A DNA stretch of 5,630 nt, taken from assembly GCA_964409675.1 (NCBI GenBank), contig CAYPEF010000129.1:1-5630 (forward strand). Reading direction: 5' to 3'. Every line of letters begins with the position of its first letter. Position 1 is the stretch's first letter. Shown here one piece after another: positions 5,497-5,630 of this stretch. The DNA is from CAYMDD01 sp964409675. Its GTDB lineage: Bacteria; Pseudomonadota; Alphaproteobacteria; Rickettsiales; SXRF01. The notes beneath the pieces are model-generated. The model searched no databases and was not told the origin of the DNA. It was given only the letters and a program-made list of their open reading frames with translations. The translations under genes and the position numbers were made by a program.

Positions 5497-5630
5497 ATGA
5501 CTTGTGAAGTATGCGTAATAAACAGGAAAGCTGTTGTGATGGCCGCAGATAGCGCGGTCACGCTTTCTGTTTATGACAAAGATTTAGGACAGCAGAAAAG
5601 ATATTTGAAATCTGCAAATAAGATTTTCCA
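5497..5630 (+). CDS. Proteasome/HslV-like Ntn-hydrolase family protein, N-terminal part (runs off window)
   Basis: The frame opens at ATG 5497 and stays open to the end of the window, giving 44 complete codons; the in-frame TGA at 5491-5493 makes this the first possible start. The N-terminus reads MTCEVCVINR, then KAVVMAADSAVTL, and later SANKIF. This matches the start of HslV/proteasome beta-type Ntn-hydrolases, where a threonine is exposed after methionine removal (here Thr2), an aspartate follows in A(A/G)D(S/G)xxT (here Asp18), and a lysine sits about residue 33 in HslV (here Lys42 of the ANKIF motif, later because of a longer insert). I know of uncharacterised bacterial proteins with a similar AADSAVT and ANKIF pattern; they are annotated as hypothetical or proteasome-like. 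No prosequence is present. Substrate and partner are unknown, and the rest of the protein is not visible. Confidence 0.7.
   Translation, partial: MTCEVCVINRKAVVMAADSAVTLSVYDKDLGQQKRYLKSANKIF

Overview
The window reads as a piece of an alphaproteobacterial chromosome. The evidence is a psd-pssA phospholipid gene pair, a relic that most resembles the long Rickettsia-type isocitrate dehydrogenase, and a GTCATTGCGAG... inverted repeat of a kind that is often scattered in such genomes. An ankyrin-repeat protein and compositionally odd small genes hint at a host-associated or accessory-rich lifestyle. I cannot name the genus from sequence alone, and family assignments are from memory of family motifs.

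Layout. Positions 1-289 are the 3' end of alaS (alanyl-tRNA synthetase). A near-consensus promoter overlaps the alaS stop and points into an AT-rich orphan gene (325-669), which ends in a perfect 10-bp hairpin. Positions 733-1380 encode a strange isocitrate dehydrogenase relative. It keeps the N-terminal strand/loop region and the NAD(P)-binding end, but has an in-frame loss of roughly the middle 150 residues that carry most of the active site, and it also lacks the C-terminal extension. After a short AT-rich gap with a 16-bp perfect palindrome comes a 541-residue protein (1536-3161) that joins about eight ankyrin repeats to four canonical EF-hand calcium-binding loops. A YbjQ/UPF0145 family gene (3163-3498) follows one base after its stop.

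The second half is mostly housekeeping. A 79-bp imperfect inverted repeat (3533-3611) separates ybjQ from psd (3733-4464, phosphatidylserine decarboxylase) and pssA (4466-5290, phosphatidylserine synthase). psd and pssA are one base apart and catalyse consecutive steps: PssA makes phosphatidylserine from CDP-diacylglycerol and serine, and Psd decarboxylates it to phosphatidylethanolamine. A complete tRNA-Ala(CGC) with encoded CCA lies at 5338-5413. The window ends in the start of a gene (5497 onward) whose N-terminus matches the proteasome/HslV-like Ntn-hydrolase pattern, with a threonine directly after the initiator methionine.

The most unusual items are the gutted but still open isocitrate dehydrogenase frame, the ankyrin plus EF-hand fusion, the AT-rich orphan with its own promoter and terminator-like hairpin, and the partial Ntn-hydrolase. 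No CRISPR array, transposase, integrase or rRNA is visible. No stretch above 300 bases lacks a gene.
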